Source of the DNA: Rhizobiaceae bacterium | GTDB taxonomy: Bacteria > Pseudomonadota > Alphaproteobacteria > Rhizobiales > Rhizobiaceae | Direction of reading: 5' to 3' | NCBI GenBank assembly: GCA_021648425.1 | Contig: JAKISV010000014.1 | Location: 1-25,865 of the forward strand | Length of the DNA stretch: 25,865 bases | Shown: positions 16,803 to 24,099 of the stretch, piece after piece | Layout of the letters: each line of letters begins with the position of its first letter | Position numbering within the stretch: the stretch's first letter is position 1 | Position numbers and translations under genes: made by a program | The notes under the pieces: model-generated | What the model was told of the DNA's origin: nothing | Database searches by the model: none | Seen by the model: the letters and a program-made list of their open reading frames with translations, nothing else

Positions 16803-19022
16803 GTGAGTATTGATAACAAAATCTCACCCACCCATCCAACGCTGCTTTTATGGCTGATTGTTGGCTGGGTGGGTTTTTTGCTCGTGCCCTGGTACGGCAT
16901 TGAGGATGGCTTTTTCTCGTTTGACTGGCTGAGCGATGGTTATCCCTGGGACCCCGATTATGCCCCCGCATTGTTCTTGTTATTACAAGGAAAAAAGATG
17001 TGGCTGGCCGTGGTCATTCCTTTCATATTCATTCCTTTGTTTGCCCTGCGCCGGGATAAATCCGATCCGTTATTTGGCAAGATACTGATAATCTGCGGTG
17101 CACTTGGTTTTGGCCTGTTGCTTGCGCAGGGTTTTATCATCGGCCTGAAAGGCTGGCAGTTCGGCTGGCTTGAACAATTATTGGGCCCGCTCGGTGATCG
17201 CCAGTTTGGCATGGGCTATGGCGCGCTGATGATGGCCAGCGCTTTTTTATTCATGTTCACCCAGGGGCTGGCAGCGCGTGGTGCGGTGAATGGCGACGTT
17301 TTTGTCGTTTCTTCAATTGGCTTTGTCATTACCATCGTTGCGATTTTTGTGTTCTTCCCGATCATCAATATGCTGCTGTCGGCTTTCATCAGTGAAGACA
17401 AAACCTATTCAGGTTCGGTGTTTATCGAAAATATCACTGACAAAAGACTGTGGTCATTATCCTGCGTTACCGGCGGCACAAAATGCGGCGCAGCCTGGAA
17501 CTCGCTTGTTCTGGCGATACTGGTAGGCGCGTCCACAACTGCGCTGGGGCTGGCCTTTGCCCTCATCGTTACCCGCACCAATTTCCGTTACAAAAAATTG
17601 CTGCGCGCCATGAGCGTATTGCCGATAATCACGCCGCCATTTGTAATTGGTTTGGCTATTATCCTGCTGTTCGGCTTGTCTGGAACATTCACTGTTTATT
17701 TTTCCGAATTGTTCGGTTTTCAACCCACGCGCTGGGTATATGGCATGCCCGGCATCCTGATTGCCCAGATCCTTGCCTTCACCCCGATTGCTTTCCTGGT
17801 GATGATTGGCGTGGTTGAGGGCGTCAGCCCATCGATGGAGGAGGCCGCCCAAACGTTGCGTGCCAATAAATGGGAAACCTTTGTCACCGTATCATTGCCC
17901 CTGATGCGACCGGGCATCGCCAATGCATTCTTGTTGGGCTTTATCGAAAGCATGGCCGATTTTGGCAATCCGCTGGTATTGGGCGGCAATTTTGATGTGC
18001 TTTCAACCGAGATATTTTTTGCCATCGCCGGCGCCCAGTTCGACCAGGCCAGAGCTGCATCAATCGCACTGGTATTATTGTTTTTCACACTTGGCGCATT
18101 TTACGCCCAGAGCTTCTGGCTTGGCAAAAAATCCTATCCCACGATGACCGGCAAAGGCGATTCAGGTGTTCACCCGCAATTGCCAATGCGTGTTTCCCTG
18201 CCGGTTATCGCAATTGTTGGCCTGTGGACTGCTTTTACCATCCTGATTTATTCGATGATTTTCTACGGCAGTTTTGTCGAACTCTGGGGCGTTAACAACA
18301 ACCTTACTGTTAAACACTACCTCACGGCATTCTCCTTAAAACTCACCGAAAACGGTGTATTGTGGACCGGTTCCGCCTGGGACTCATTTTGGACCACGTT
18401 AAAAATCGCTGGTATTTCCGCACCGCTCACCGCTGCAGTTGGCCTGATTACCGCCTACCTGCTCACCCGTCAGAATTTTGCCGGTAAAAACGCCTTTGAA
18501 TTTGGCACCATGCTGAGTTTTGCTATTCCGGGAACCGTCATTGGCGTCAGTTATATTCTGGCCTTCAACGTACCGCCAATCGAACTCACCGGCACCGGCA
18601 TCATTCTGGTTGTTAGTTTCATCTTCCGAAATATGCCCGTAGGCGTTCGCGCCGGAATTGCCTCGATGAGCCAGTTGGATAAAAGCCTTGATGAATCATC
18701 CCTCACTCTGGGTGCAAATTCCTGGCAGACATTTATCAGTATTATATTACCCTTGCTCAAACCCGCTATCCTGGCCGCGCTGGTATATAGTTTTGTGCGC
18801 GCCATGACTGCAATTTCTGCGGTAATATTTCTGGTCAGTGCCGAATATAACATGGCAACCAGTTACATTATCGGCCGGGTGGAAAATAACGATTACGGTC
18901 TGGCCATCGCCTATTCCACCACGCTGATTGCGGTAATGTTGCTGGTAGTAGGAATAATGCAATTCATAGTAGGACGTACAAATATAGGCCGAAGACTGGG
19001 CCAATCGAGAACCAATGTATAA
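16803..19022 (+). CDS. ABC transporter permease, fused double-domain (AfuB/FbpB-like)
   Basis: A 739-residue inner-membrane protein containing two binding-protein-dependent permease domains in one chain. The first coupling (EAA) loop reads EEAAQTLRANKWETFVTVSLPLMRPG and the second DESSLTLGANSWQTFISIILPLLKP; both would contact the ATPase. An additional N-terminal region of about 200 residues with several hydrophobic helices precedes the first domain, making it much longer than FbpB (about 500 residues) and closer to AfuB. The start is a GTG (16803) 17 nt after the binding-protein stop, with only a weak ribosome binding site; no better alternative was seen. It imports the same substrate as its neighbours. 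Confidence 0.92.
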   Translation: MSIDNKISPTHPTLLLWLIVGWVGFLLVPWYGIEDGFFSFDWLSDGYPWDPDYAPALFLLLQGKKMWLAVVIPFIFIPLFALRRDKSDPLFGKILIICGALGFGLLLAQGFIIGLKGWQFGWLEQLLGPLGDRQFGMGYGALMMASAFLFMFTQGLAARGAVNGDVFVVSSIGFVITIVAIFVFFPIINMLLSAFISEDKTYSGSVFIENITDKRLWSLSCVTGGTKCGAAWNSLVLAILVGASTTALGLAFALIVTRTNFRYKKLLRAMSVLPIITPPFVIGLAIILLFGLSGTFTVYFSELFGFQPTRWVYGMPGILIAQILAFTPIAFLVMIGVVEGVSPSMEEAAQTLRANKWETFVTVSLPLMRPGIANAFLLGFIESMADFGNPLVLGGNFDVLSTEIFFAIAGAQFDQARAASIALVLLFFTLGAFYAQSFWLGKKSYPTMTGKGDSGVHPQLPMRVSLPVIAIVGLWTAFTILIYSMIFYGSFVELWGVNNNLTVKHYLTAFSLKLTENGVLWTGSAWDSFWTTLKIAGISAPLTAAVGLITAYLLTRQNFAGKNAFEFGTMLSFAIPGTVIGVSYILAFNVPPIELTGTGIILVVSFIFRNMPVGVRAGIASMSQLDKSLDESSLTLGANSWQTFISIILPLLKPAILAALVYSFVRAMTAISAVIFLVSAEYNMATSYIIGRVENNDYGLAIAYSTTLIAVMLLVVGIMQFIVGRTNIGRRLGQSRTNV

Positions 19023-19049
19023 CAAAATAATTAAAACGCCGGAGGCGAT

Positions 19050-20126
19050 ATGAAACTCAGTGGAAATTCCAGAGCGGCATCGGTTGCCTTTGAAGGTGTT
19101 ACCAAGATTTACGGTAAAGATGTTGTCGCCGTCGATAACGTTTCGCTTTCTATTGAAGCAGGCACCCTTGTGACTTTGCTTGGGCCTTCAGGTTGCGGTA
19201 AAACCACCACGCTTCGCCTGATAGCAGGGTTGGAAATGTGTTCTGCGGGCAGGGTCATGATTGGCAACAACGATGTTACATCTTTGCCTGCTACCGACCG
19301 CGATGTTTCGATGGTGTTTCAATCCTATGCCTTATTCCCTCATATGAGCGTGCTGGAAAACGTGTCCTACGGCCTCAAATTTTCAGGCTTCAAAAAACCC
19401 GAAGCGCGTGAACGCGCGTTGGCGGGTCTCGACCTTGTGGGACTTGCGGACTATGGCGCACGCCTGCCCAGCGAATTATCCGGCGGCCAGCAACAACGCG
19501 TCGCAGTCGCGCGCGCGCTTGTATTGGAACCGCAGGTATTGCTGTTTGATGAGCCGCTTTCCAACCTTGATGCAAAACTGCGTCGCCAGGTGCGCGAGGA
19601 AATTCGCGAAATTCAACAAAACCTCGGCCTGACAGTGGTTTATGTCACCCACGACCAGGAAGAGGCACTGGCTGTTTCCGACCGCATCATTGTCATGAAA
19701 AATGCCGTTGTCGCCCAGGATGGAACTCCGCGCGAACTCTATGATGCGCCCGCCAGCCGTTTTGTCGCTGATTTTATCGGCGAAGCAAACATTTTGCCCT
19801 GCGAAATATCATCAGTTAAAAAGGATATTGCGACAGTGAATGTCGGTAACTACAGCGCAAATCTGCCCTCTCGCGGTATCGCAAAAGGTGAAGCTTTGTT
19901 AGGTGTGCGCCCAAACCGGGTTATCATTACCAAACGCAAAGCAGCAAACTCCATGCCGGGAGAAATCATTCGTCTTACCTATGTTGGCAATCATCTGGAA
20001 TTTACCCTGGCAACAGAATTTGGTGAATTGTTTGCCACTTCGTCGGATGTGGATAGCGCCCTGTCGGTAGGGGACAAAATCGGTGTGACTTTTTCTGATA
20101 AAGGACCGGTATTGCTGGAAAATTGA
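19050..20126 (+). CDS. ABC transporter ATP-binding protein (FbpC/AfuC-like)
   Basis: A 358-residue ATPase that drives the importer encoded just upstream. Walker A GPSGCGKT (45-52), Q-loop Q91, signature LSGGQQQR (143-150), Walker B LLFDEP (164-169) and H-loop H201 are all intact. The C-terminal part (from about 240) is a TOBE-like regulatory domain (GVRPNRVIITKRK). The ATG at 19050 has a GGAGG 7 nt upstream and starts 27 nt after the permease stop. It ends 17 nt before fdhD. Confidence 0.95.
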   Translation: MKLSGNSRAASVAFEGVTKIYGKDVVAVDNVSLSIEAGTLVTLLGPSGCGKTTTLRLIAGLEMCSAGRVMIGNNDVTSLPATDRDVSMVFQSYALFPHMSVLENVSYGLKFSGFKKPEARERALAGLDLVGLADYGARLPSELSGGQQQRVAVARALVLEPQVLLFDEPLSNLDAKLRRQVREEIREIQQNLGLTVVYVTHDQEEALAVSDRIIVMKNAVVAQDGTPRELYDAPASRFVADFIGEANILPCEISSVKKDIATVNVGNYSANLPSRGIAKGEALLGVRPNRVIITKRKAANSMPGEIIRLTYVGNHLEFTLATEFGELFATSSDVDSALSVGDKIGVTFSDKGPVLLEN

Positions 20127-20143
20127 ATTTGCAGGATACAAAA

Positions 20144-20968
20144 ATGAAAGAATTCACCCTTGCTCCCGACCCGCACCACGCCGGGTTATCACGTGACGTT
20201 GATGGCATCGATCAGGATGGCAATCAAACAACCATATCTGTTGTCACCGAGCAGCCCCTGACCCTTTATCTCAACGGTCAGGAAATCCTCACAATGATGA
20301 CTATTGGCGATTACCCCGAGTTGCTTGCAGTGGGCTATCTGCTCAACCAGCATATGCTCCTTGAAGATGATGAGATTACCGCTATCGAGCATGATGAAGA
20401 TATCAGCACCATTGTAGTGCGCACCAAACGCAAAACCGATTATGAGGAAAAACTCAAAAAGAAAACCCAGACTTCCGGCTGTGCTCAGGGTACGGTGTTT
20501 GGTGATATCATGGAGGAGTTTGAAACCATCAGTCTTAACCCCGATGCCCTGGTGAAAACCTCATGGCTTTACCAGTTGCAAAAGAAGATCAATACCGTGC
20601 CTTCGCTTTATCTGAAAGCTGGCGCCATCCACGGCTGCGTTTTATGCCAGCATGACAAGCCATTGGTTTATGTCGAAGATGTCGGGCGTCATAATGCAGT
20701 CGACAAGATAGCCGGATATATGTTCCTCAATAAAATTTCTCCCCACGACAAATTATTCTATACCACCGGCCGTCTCACCAGTGAGATGGTGATTAAGACC
20801 GCCAAGATGGGCATTCCGATTTTGGCATCGCGCTCCGGTTTTACCGCATGGGGGGTTGATCTGGCAAAGCAGGTTGGTATGACCCTGATCGGACGCCTGC
20901 GCGGAAAACGTTTTACCATTCTGGCAGGAAAAGAGCGCGTTGAGTTTGATTTGACAGGGAATAAATAA
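20144..20968 (+). CDS. fdhD: Formate dehydrogenase accessory sulfurtransferase FdhD
   Basis: A 274-residue FdhD-family protein; in E. coli FdhD takes sulfur from IscS and passes it to the molybdenum cofactor of formate dehydrogenases. VEDVGRHNAVDKIAGYM (177-193), YTTGRLTSEMVIK and LASRSGFTAWGVDLA are characteristic. The usual CxxC sulfur-carrying loop (CGVCG in E. coli) is replaced by SGCAQG with a single C113, while two other cysteines (C165, C168, in HGCVLCQ) lie just before the EDVGRHNA motif, so the sulfur relay may use a different pair. The ATG at 20144 has AGGA upstream; a TTG at 20123 is rejected. It is followed by mobB after two bases. Confidence 0.93.
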   Translation: MKEFTLAPDPHHAGLSRDVDGIDQDGNQTTISVVTEQPLTLYLNGQEILTMMTIGDYPELLAVGYLLNQHMLLEDDEITAIEHDEDISTIVVRTKRKTDYEEKLKKKTQTSGCAQGTVFGDIMEEFETISLNPDALVKTSWLYQLQKKINTVPSLYLKAGAIHGCVLCQHDKPLVYVEDVGRHNAVDKIAGYMFLNKISPHDKLFYTTGRLTSEMVIKTAKMGIPILASRSGFTAWGVDLAKQVGMTLIGRLRGKRFTILAGKERVEFDLTGNK

Positions 20969-20970
20969 AA

Positions 20971-21498
20971 GTGCCGAAAAACACGACAGCTACGCCCCCG
21001 CCGGTATTTGGTATCTCGGGCTGGAAAAATTCCGGCAAGACCACTTTGGTTCAGCGCCTGATCGAGGAATTCACCAGCCGTGGCCTGATTGTCTCAGCCA
21101 TCAAACACGCCCATCATTCGTTTGATATCGATCATGAAAACCGCGATTCCTACAAATTTCGCATGGCAGGCGCGCGCAGAACTGCAATTGTGTCACGCAA
21201 TCGCTGGGCAATGATTCATGAATTGCGTGAAGAAGATGAACCGCCCCTTGAGGAAATATTGCAGCACATCGGTTCCTGCGATCTGGTGCTGGTTGAAGGT
21301 TATAAACGCCACCCAATCCCAAAAATCGAAGTGCGCAATACTGCAAATAATGATGAAATTTTAAGTGCGAATGACCCCAATATTATCGCAGTGGTTTTCC
21401 AGGCCGGGGCAGAAGAAATAAAAGGCGAAAAATTGCCGGCGTTTGATGCAAATGACATCAAAAACATTGCTGATTTTATTGCCAAACAGATTCTTTAG
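20971..21498 (+). CDS. mobB: Molybdopterin-guanine dinucleotide biosynthesis protein MobB
   Basis: A 175-residue P-loop GTPase that assists MobA in forming the guanine dinucleotide molybdenum cofactor. The Walker A motif GWKNSGKT is at 17-24, with KHAHHSFDIDHENRDSYKFRMAGA (45-68) and DLVLVEGYKR being typical of the family. Translation begins at GTG (20971), with AGGGA about 10 nt upstream, inside the last codons of fdhD. It is the last gene of the ABC-importer operon. No MobA or molybdoenzyme gene is in the window, so the partner enzyme, probably a formate dehydrogenase, must lie elsewhere. Confidence 0.95.
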   Translation: MPKNTTATPPPVFGISGWKNSGKTTLVQRLIEEFTSRGLIVSAIKHAHHSFDIDHENRDSYKFRMAGARRTAIVSRNRWAMIHELREEDEPPLEEILQHIGSCDLVLVEGYKRHPIPKIEVRNTANNDEILSANDPNIIAVVFQAGAEEIKGEKLPAFDANDIKNIADFIAKQIL

Positions 21499-21719
21499 CG
21501 GCAGTTCGCCTGGTTCATAATTAGCACAATGCTTTTTTTGGTTTGATGAACCACCAGAAAATCAGCAAATTACCCTGTAAAATACCGCATTTTCACTCCT
21601 GATCAAGCAAAGTTGAACGTGATAACTCACAAATAACTTGCCCAACGCGTGAATCTGGGTTCAAGAAGCTAGTTCTGCTGAGTATTATGTAAAGCAGATT
21701 TAACAAGGCAAATGTCCGC

Positions 21720-21751
21720 TTGACAATAAACATTGCCAATAGTTAATGTTT
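21720..21751 (+). promoter_or_regulatory. Candidate promoter with overlapping inverted repeat, oxidase cluster
   Basis: TTGACA (21720-21725) and TTAATG (21743-21748) are spaced by 17 nt as a sigma-70-type promoter. A perfect inverted repeat, AAACATT (21728-21734) and AATGTTT (21745-21751) with a 10-nt spacer, covers the spacer and -10 box, an ideal place for a repressor. The leader to the GTG at 21870 would be about 115 nt. Confidence 0.4.
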
Positions 21752-21851
21752 AGATACGTCTATTTTTGTTGGGTTTCGTTGGCTGAATATAAACAGATTT
21801 CAATTGATAGGCATGAACATACGCTTACGCTTACGCTGATTTCGAAATACT

Positions 21852-21869
21852 AGGAGGAGGGGAAACCTC
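21852..21869 (+). promoter_or_regulatory. Ribosome binding site with possible hairpin before the oxidase subunit II gene
   Basis: AGGAGGAGG (21852-21860) is a very strong Shine-Dalgarno sequence. Part of it, GAGG (21857-21860), can pair with CCTC (21866-21869) across a GGAAA loop, ending directly against the GTG start codon, so the site could be partly masked. It supports the choice of GTG as start. Confidence 0.5.
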
Positions 21870-22517
21870 GTGGAAAATGCACTCGGGCTGTCCGGTGGGC
21901 AGGAGCTATTGATGACGATTACGATCGCCATCACAATGCTCGGACTAATAGGTTTGGCACTGGCATTGTTTATGGAAAAACGCTGGAAGCTGACCTACAA
22001 TATTGAATATTTATTTATCGCCGGCTTGCTGGTCATGGCCTATTATGGCGACTGGGCGAGCACCTCCATCTACAAGGCTTATCAGGAAGACCTGCGGGTA
22101 ACTGAAGCTGTATCCGGCAAATTTGTCGAAGATGCCGAACGTGACAAAAAATTTGACCGCATCCTCACTGTGGTGACATTCCAATGGGGTTTTGTTTTTA
22201 TCACTGAAGACGATGAGATAAGCCGTAACGCTGCTGTCGTAAAACCTGGTGAGCGTGTGTTGTTTAAAATTGTTACCAATGATGTTATTCACGGTTTCAA
22301 TATTCCCGTTGCCCGAATTACCGCTGAAATTGATCCCGGTGACGTTCGTGAACTATGGATCAGAGCACCCGACACCCCAGGTAAATATCTTATTCAATGT
22401 GTAAACTATTGCGGTGTCGGACACGCCCAGATGAAAGCCTGGCTGGTTGTTCTCAATAAAGACGGCGAAGTCCCCACTGCTGTTCTAAAAAATGGAGAAA
22501 ATTCCGATGGCGCATGA
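21870..22517 (+). CDS. Heme-copper oxidase subunit II (CuA)
   Basis: A 215-residue subunit II with two N-terminal transmembrane helices (about 12-34 and 43-60) and a periplasmic cupredoxin domain carrying the dinuclear CuA centre. The ligands are complete: H141 in VIHGF, then C177, C181, H185 and M188 in CVNYCGVGHAQM. A tryptophan (W106 in FQWGF) sits where electrons enter CuA in known oxidases. It would accept electrons from cytochrome c or a copper protein and pass them to subunit I. The GTG start (21870) has a very strong ribosome binding site. The gene overlaps subunit I by 11 nt. It is shorter than typical aa3 subunit II and lacks a cytochrome c domain. Confidence 0.93.
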   Translation: MENALGLSGGQELLMTITIAITMLGLIGLALALFMEKRWKLTYNIEYLFIAGLLVMAYYGDWASTSIYKAYQEDLRVTEAVSGKFVEDAERDKKFDRILTVVTFQWGFVFITEDDEISRNAAVVKPGERVLFKIVTNDVIHGFNIPVARITAEIDPGDVRELWIRAPDTPGKYLIQCVNYCGVGHAQMKAWLVVLNKDGEVPTAVLKNGENSDGA

Positions 22518-24087
22518 ACTTGATCAGGTGCGCACCGGCGCTGCACCACACTGGAAACCTGAAAATATCATCGGTACTATTTCACTTAATACCTTGCTGT
22601 TTTCCAATGACTATCGCCACATCGCCCTCAAGGGCATATTGACAGCATTCATTATGCTGGCACTGGGCGGCACATTCGCCCTGATTTTCAGAACCGAACT
22701 AGCCGTCCCCGGTGTTCAGTTTCTGGGGGCTCGTGTCTATATGACACTAATGACCCTGCATGGCATGGTGATGGTGTTTGGCTTTTTGATACCGCTGACC
22801 ATCTCGGTTTGTTATTATATGATTCCCAAAGTCCTGGGCACTGAACGCCTTGCGGCTGCCAGTATTGCCCAATGGAGTTATTGGATACTTATACTGGCTT
22901 CTGTTTTGCTGATCATCGGCAGACCTGATTTCACCTGGACAGCCTATGCGCCAATGTCGCTTCGAGTAGGCGGCTCTCTGGTCTGGATGGGCTATCTGGC
23001 CATTCTTCTGGTGGCTGTATCAGAATTTCTGGCGGGCATTGTGCTATGGGCCAATGCAATGACGGGTTTGAAAGCTGCAGGCAGCTGGAGCAAACTGCCA
23101 ATGATGGGCTGGGGGGCAGCAATCCTGGGCCTGTTAATGGTCGTATCAACGATCCCGCTTGGCTTTATCGGCCTTGGTCTGCTCACCGACTGGTTGGAAA
23201 TCACCGCATGGTTTGATCCCGCCCGTGGTGGCAGCGTCAAGTTCTTCTTGTACGTGTTCTGGACCTACGGACACCCGGCCGTTTATCTGCCATTCATTCC
23301 GGCAATTGCTATCCTCTACACATTGCTGCCCAGAATTCTGGGCCGTCCAATGTGGAGTTACTGGTCAGGTGTTGTGGCATTCCTGCTATTGGGTCTGTTT
23401 GCCATGCCTATCGGCCCGCACCACTTCCAGCCGCTTTATACAATTTCCGGCTGGTATGAGCGCATGATCCAGATTTTCACCCTGCTGGTGTTTATTCCTT
23501 CAGTGCTGCACGTATTTAACTGGATTGCCACTATTTGGGGTGATCCGATTGCTAGATCTGCGCGCAACAGCGTACCATTTAAGTTCATGATTTCGGCAAT
23601 TGCCTTTGTCATTTATGGCGGTGCTACAGCCTATGTGAATGCACAGATTGCCACGGACAGTGACTTTATCCACAACACCTATTGGATACCGGCCCACTTC
23701 CACGCCATGTTCTTTGGTTTTTCCGGTCAGATGGCATTTGCCGGGTTCTATTATCTCTACCCGTATTTCACCGGGCGCATGTATAATCAGAAAATGGCCA
23801 ATTCACATTTCTGGTTGTGGCAGATTGGTCTGTTTACCAAAATCACCATGATGTTTGTTGCCGGGTACACTTATTTCCCGCGCTGGGTTTATGATTACCT
23901 GCCACTTAAAGAATGGCTAATGCCACAGATGATGATCACTGCCGCCGGCTATTTTATCGGCCTTGGCTTCCTGATCTTCATCTATAACGTTGTCAGAAGT
24001 TCCACCCATGGCGAGCCTGCTCCAGATGAGCCATGGCCGGTTGAACATGATAATGACACCGTGCCAGCGCCAACACCTGCAGAATAA
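22507..24087 (+). CDS. Heme-copper oxidase subunit I, divergent type
   Basis: A 526-residue integral membrane protein with about 12 helices, the catalytic subunit that binds a low-spin heme and the high-spin heme-CuB site. All six histidine ligands can be placed: H85 (LHGMVMVFG), H256 (YGHPAVY), H305-H306 (PIGPHHF), H397 and H399 (PAHFHAMFF). The cross-link tyrosine Y260 is present, favouring oxygen reductase over nitric oxide reductase. The usual HPEVY glutamate is alanine (A258), as in A2- or B-type enzymes; PIGPHH and HNTYWIPAHFH resemble B-type (ba3). Family placement is uncertain. The ATG at 22507 has GGAG 9 nt upstream; the ATG at 22492 is an alternative. No subunit III follows. Confidence 0.93.
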   Translation: MAHELDQVRTGAAPHWKPENIIGTISLNTLLFSNDYRHIALKGILTAFIMLALGGTFALIFRTELAVPGVQFLGARVYMTLMTLHGMVMVFGFLIPLTISVCYYMIPKVLGTERLAAASIAQWSYWILILASVLLIIGRPDFTWTAYAPMSLRVGGSLVWMGYLAILLVAVSEFLAGIVLWANAMTGLKAAGSWSKLPMMGWGAAILGLLMVVSTIPLGFIGLGLLTDWLEITAWFDPARGGSVKFFLYVFWTYGHPAVYLPFIPAIAILYTLLPRILGRPMWSYWSGVVAFLLLGLFAMPIGPHHFQPLYTISGWYERMIQIFTLLVFIPSVLHVFNWIATIWGDPIARSARNSVPFKFMISAIAFVIYGGATAYVNAQIATDSDFIHNTYWIPAHFHAMFFGFSGQMAFAGFYYLYPYFTGRMYNQKMANSHFWLWQIGLFTKITMMFVAGYTYFPRWVYDYLPLKEWLMPQMMITAAGYFIGLGFLIFIYNVVRSSTHGEPAPDEPWPVEHDNDTVPAPTPAE

Positions 24088-24099
24088 GGGAATATAACT

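Larger units (their letters stand above)
21499..21869 (+). other. 371-bp gap between mobB and the oxidase cluster
   Basis: No convincing gene is present. It contains a short hairpin with a T-run (AGCA-caa-TGCT then T's, 21523-21539), which might end the mobB transcript but has only a 4-bp stem. A spaced inverted repeat GGTTCAT (21512-21518) / ATGAACC (21546-21552) surrounds it. Beyond these lie a candidate promoter, an inverted repeat at 21728-21751, three tandem TACGCT hexamers (21820-21837) and a purine-rich ribosome binding site (21852-21862). The stretch looks regulatory for the oxidase cluster. Confidence 0.55.

Noticed and set aside
21746..21853. 35-codon frame ending in TAG that overlaps the Shine-Dalgarno of the oxidase subunit II gene, possible leader peptide
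   Set aside because: It has no ribosome binding site and its ATG overlaps the candidate -10 box, so it would not lie in the transcript from that promoter.
22507..24087. Nitric oxide reductase (NorB-like) as identity of subunit I
   Set aside because: The cross-link tyrosine Y260 in HPAVY is kept and subunit II carries CuA rather than cytochrome c; oxygen reductase is favoured, although a CuA-type NO reductase is not fully excluded.
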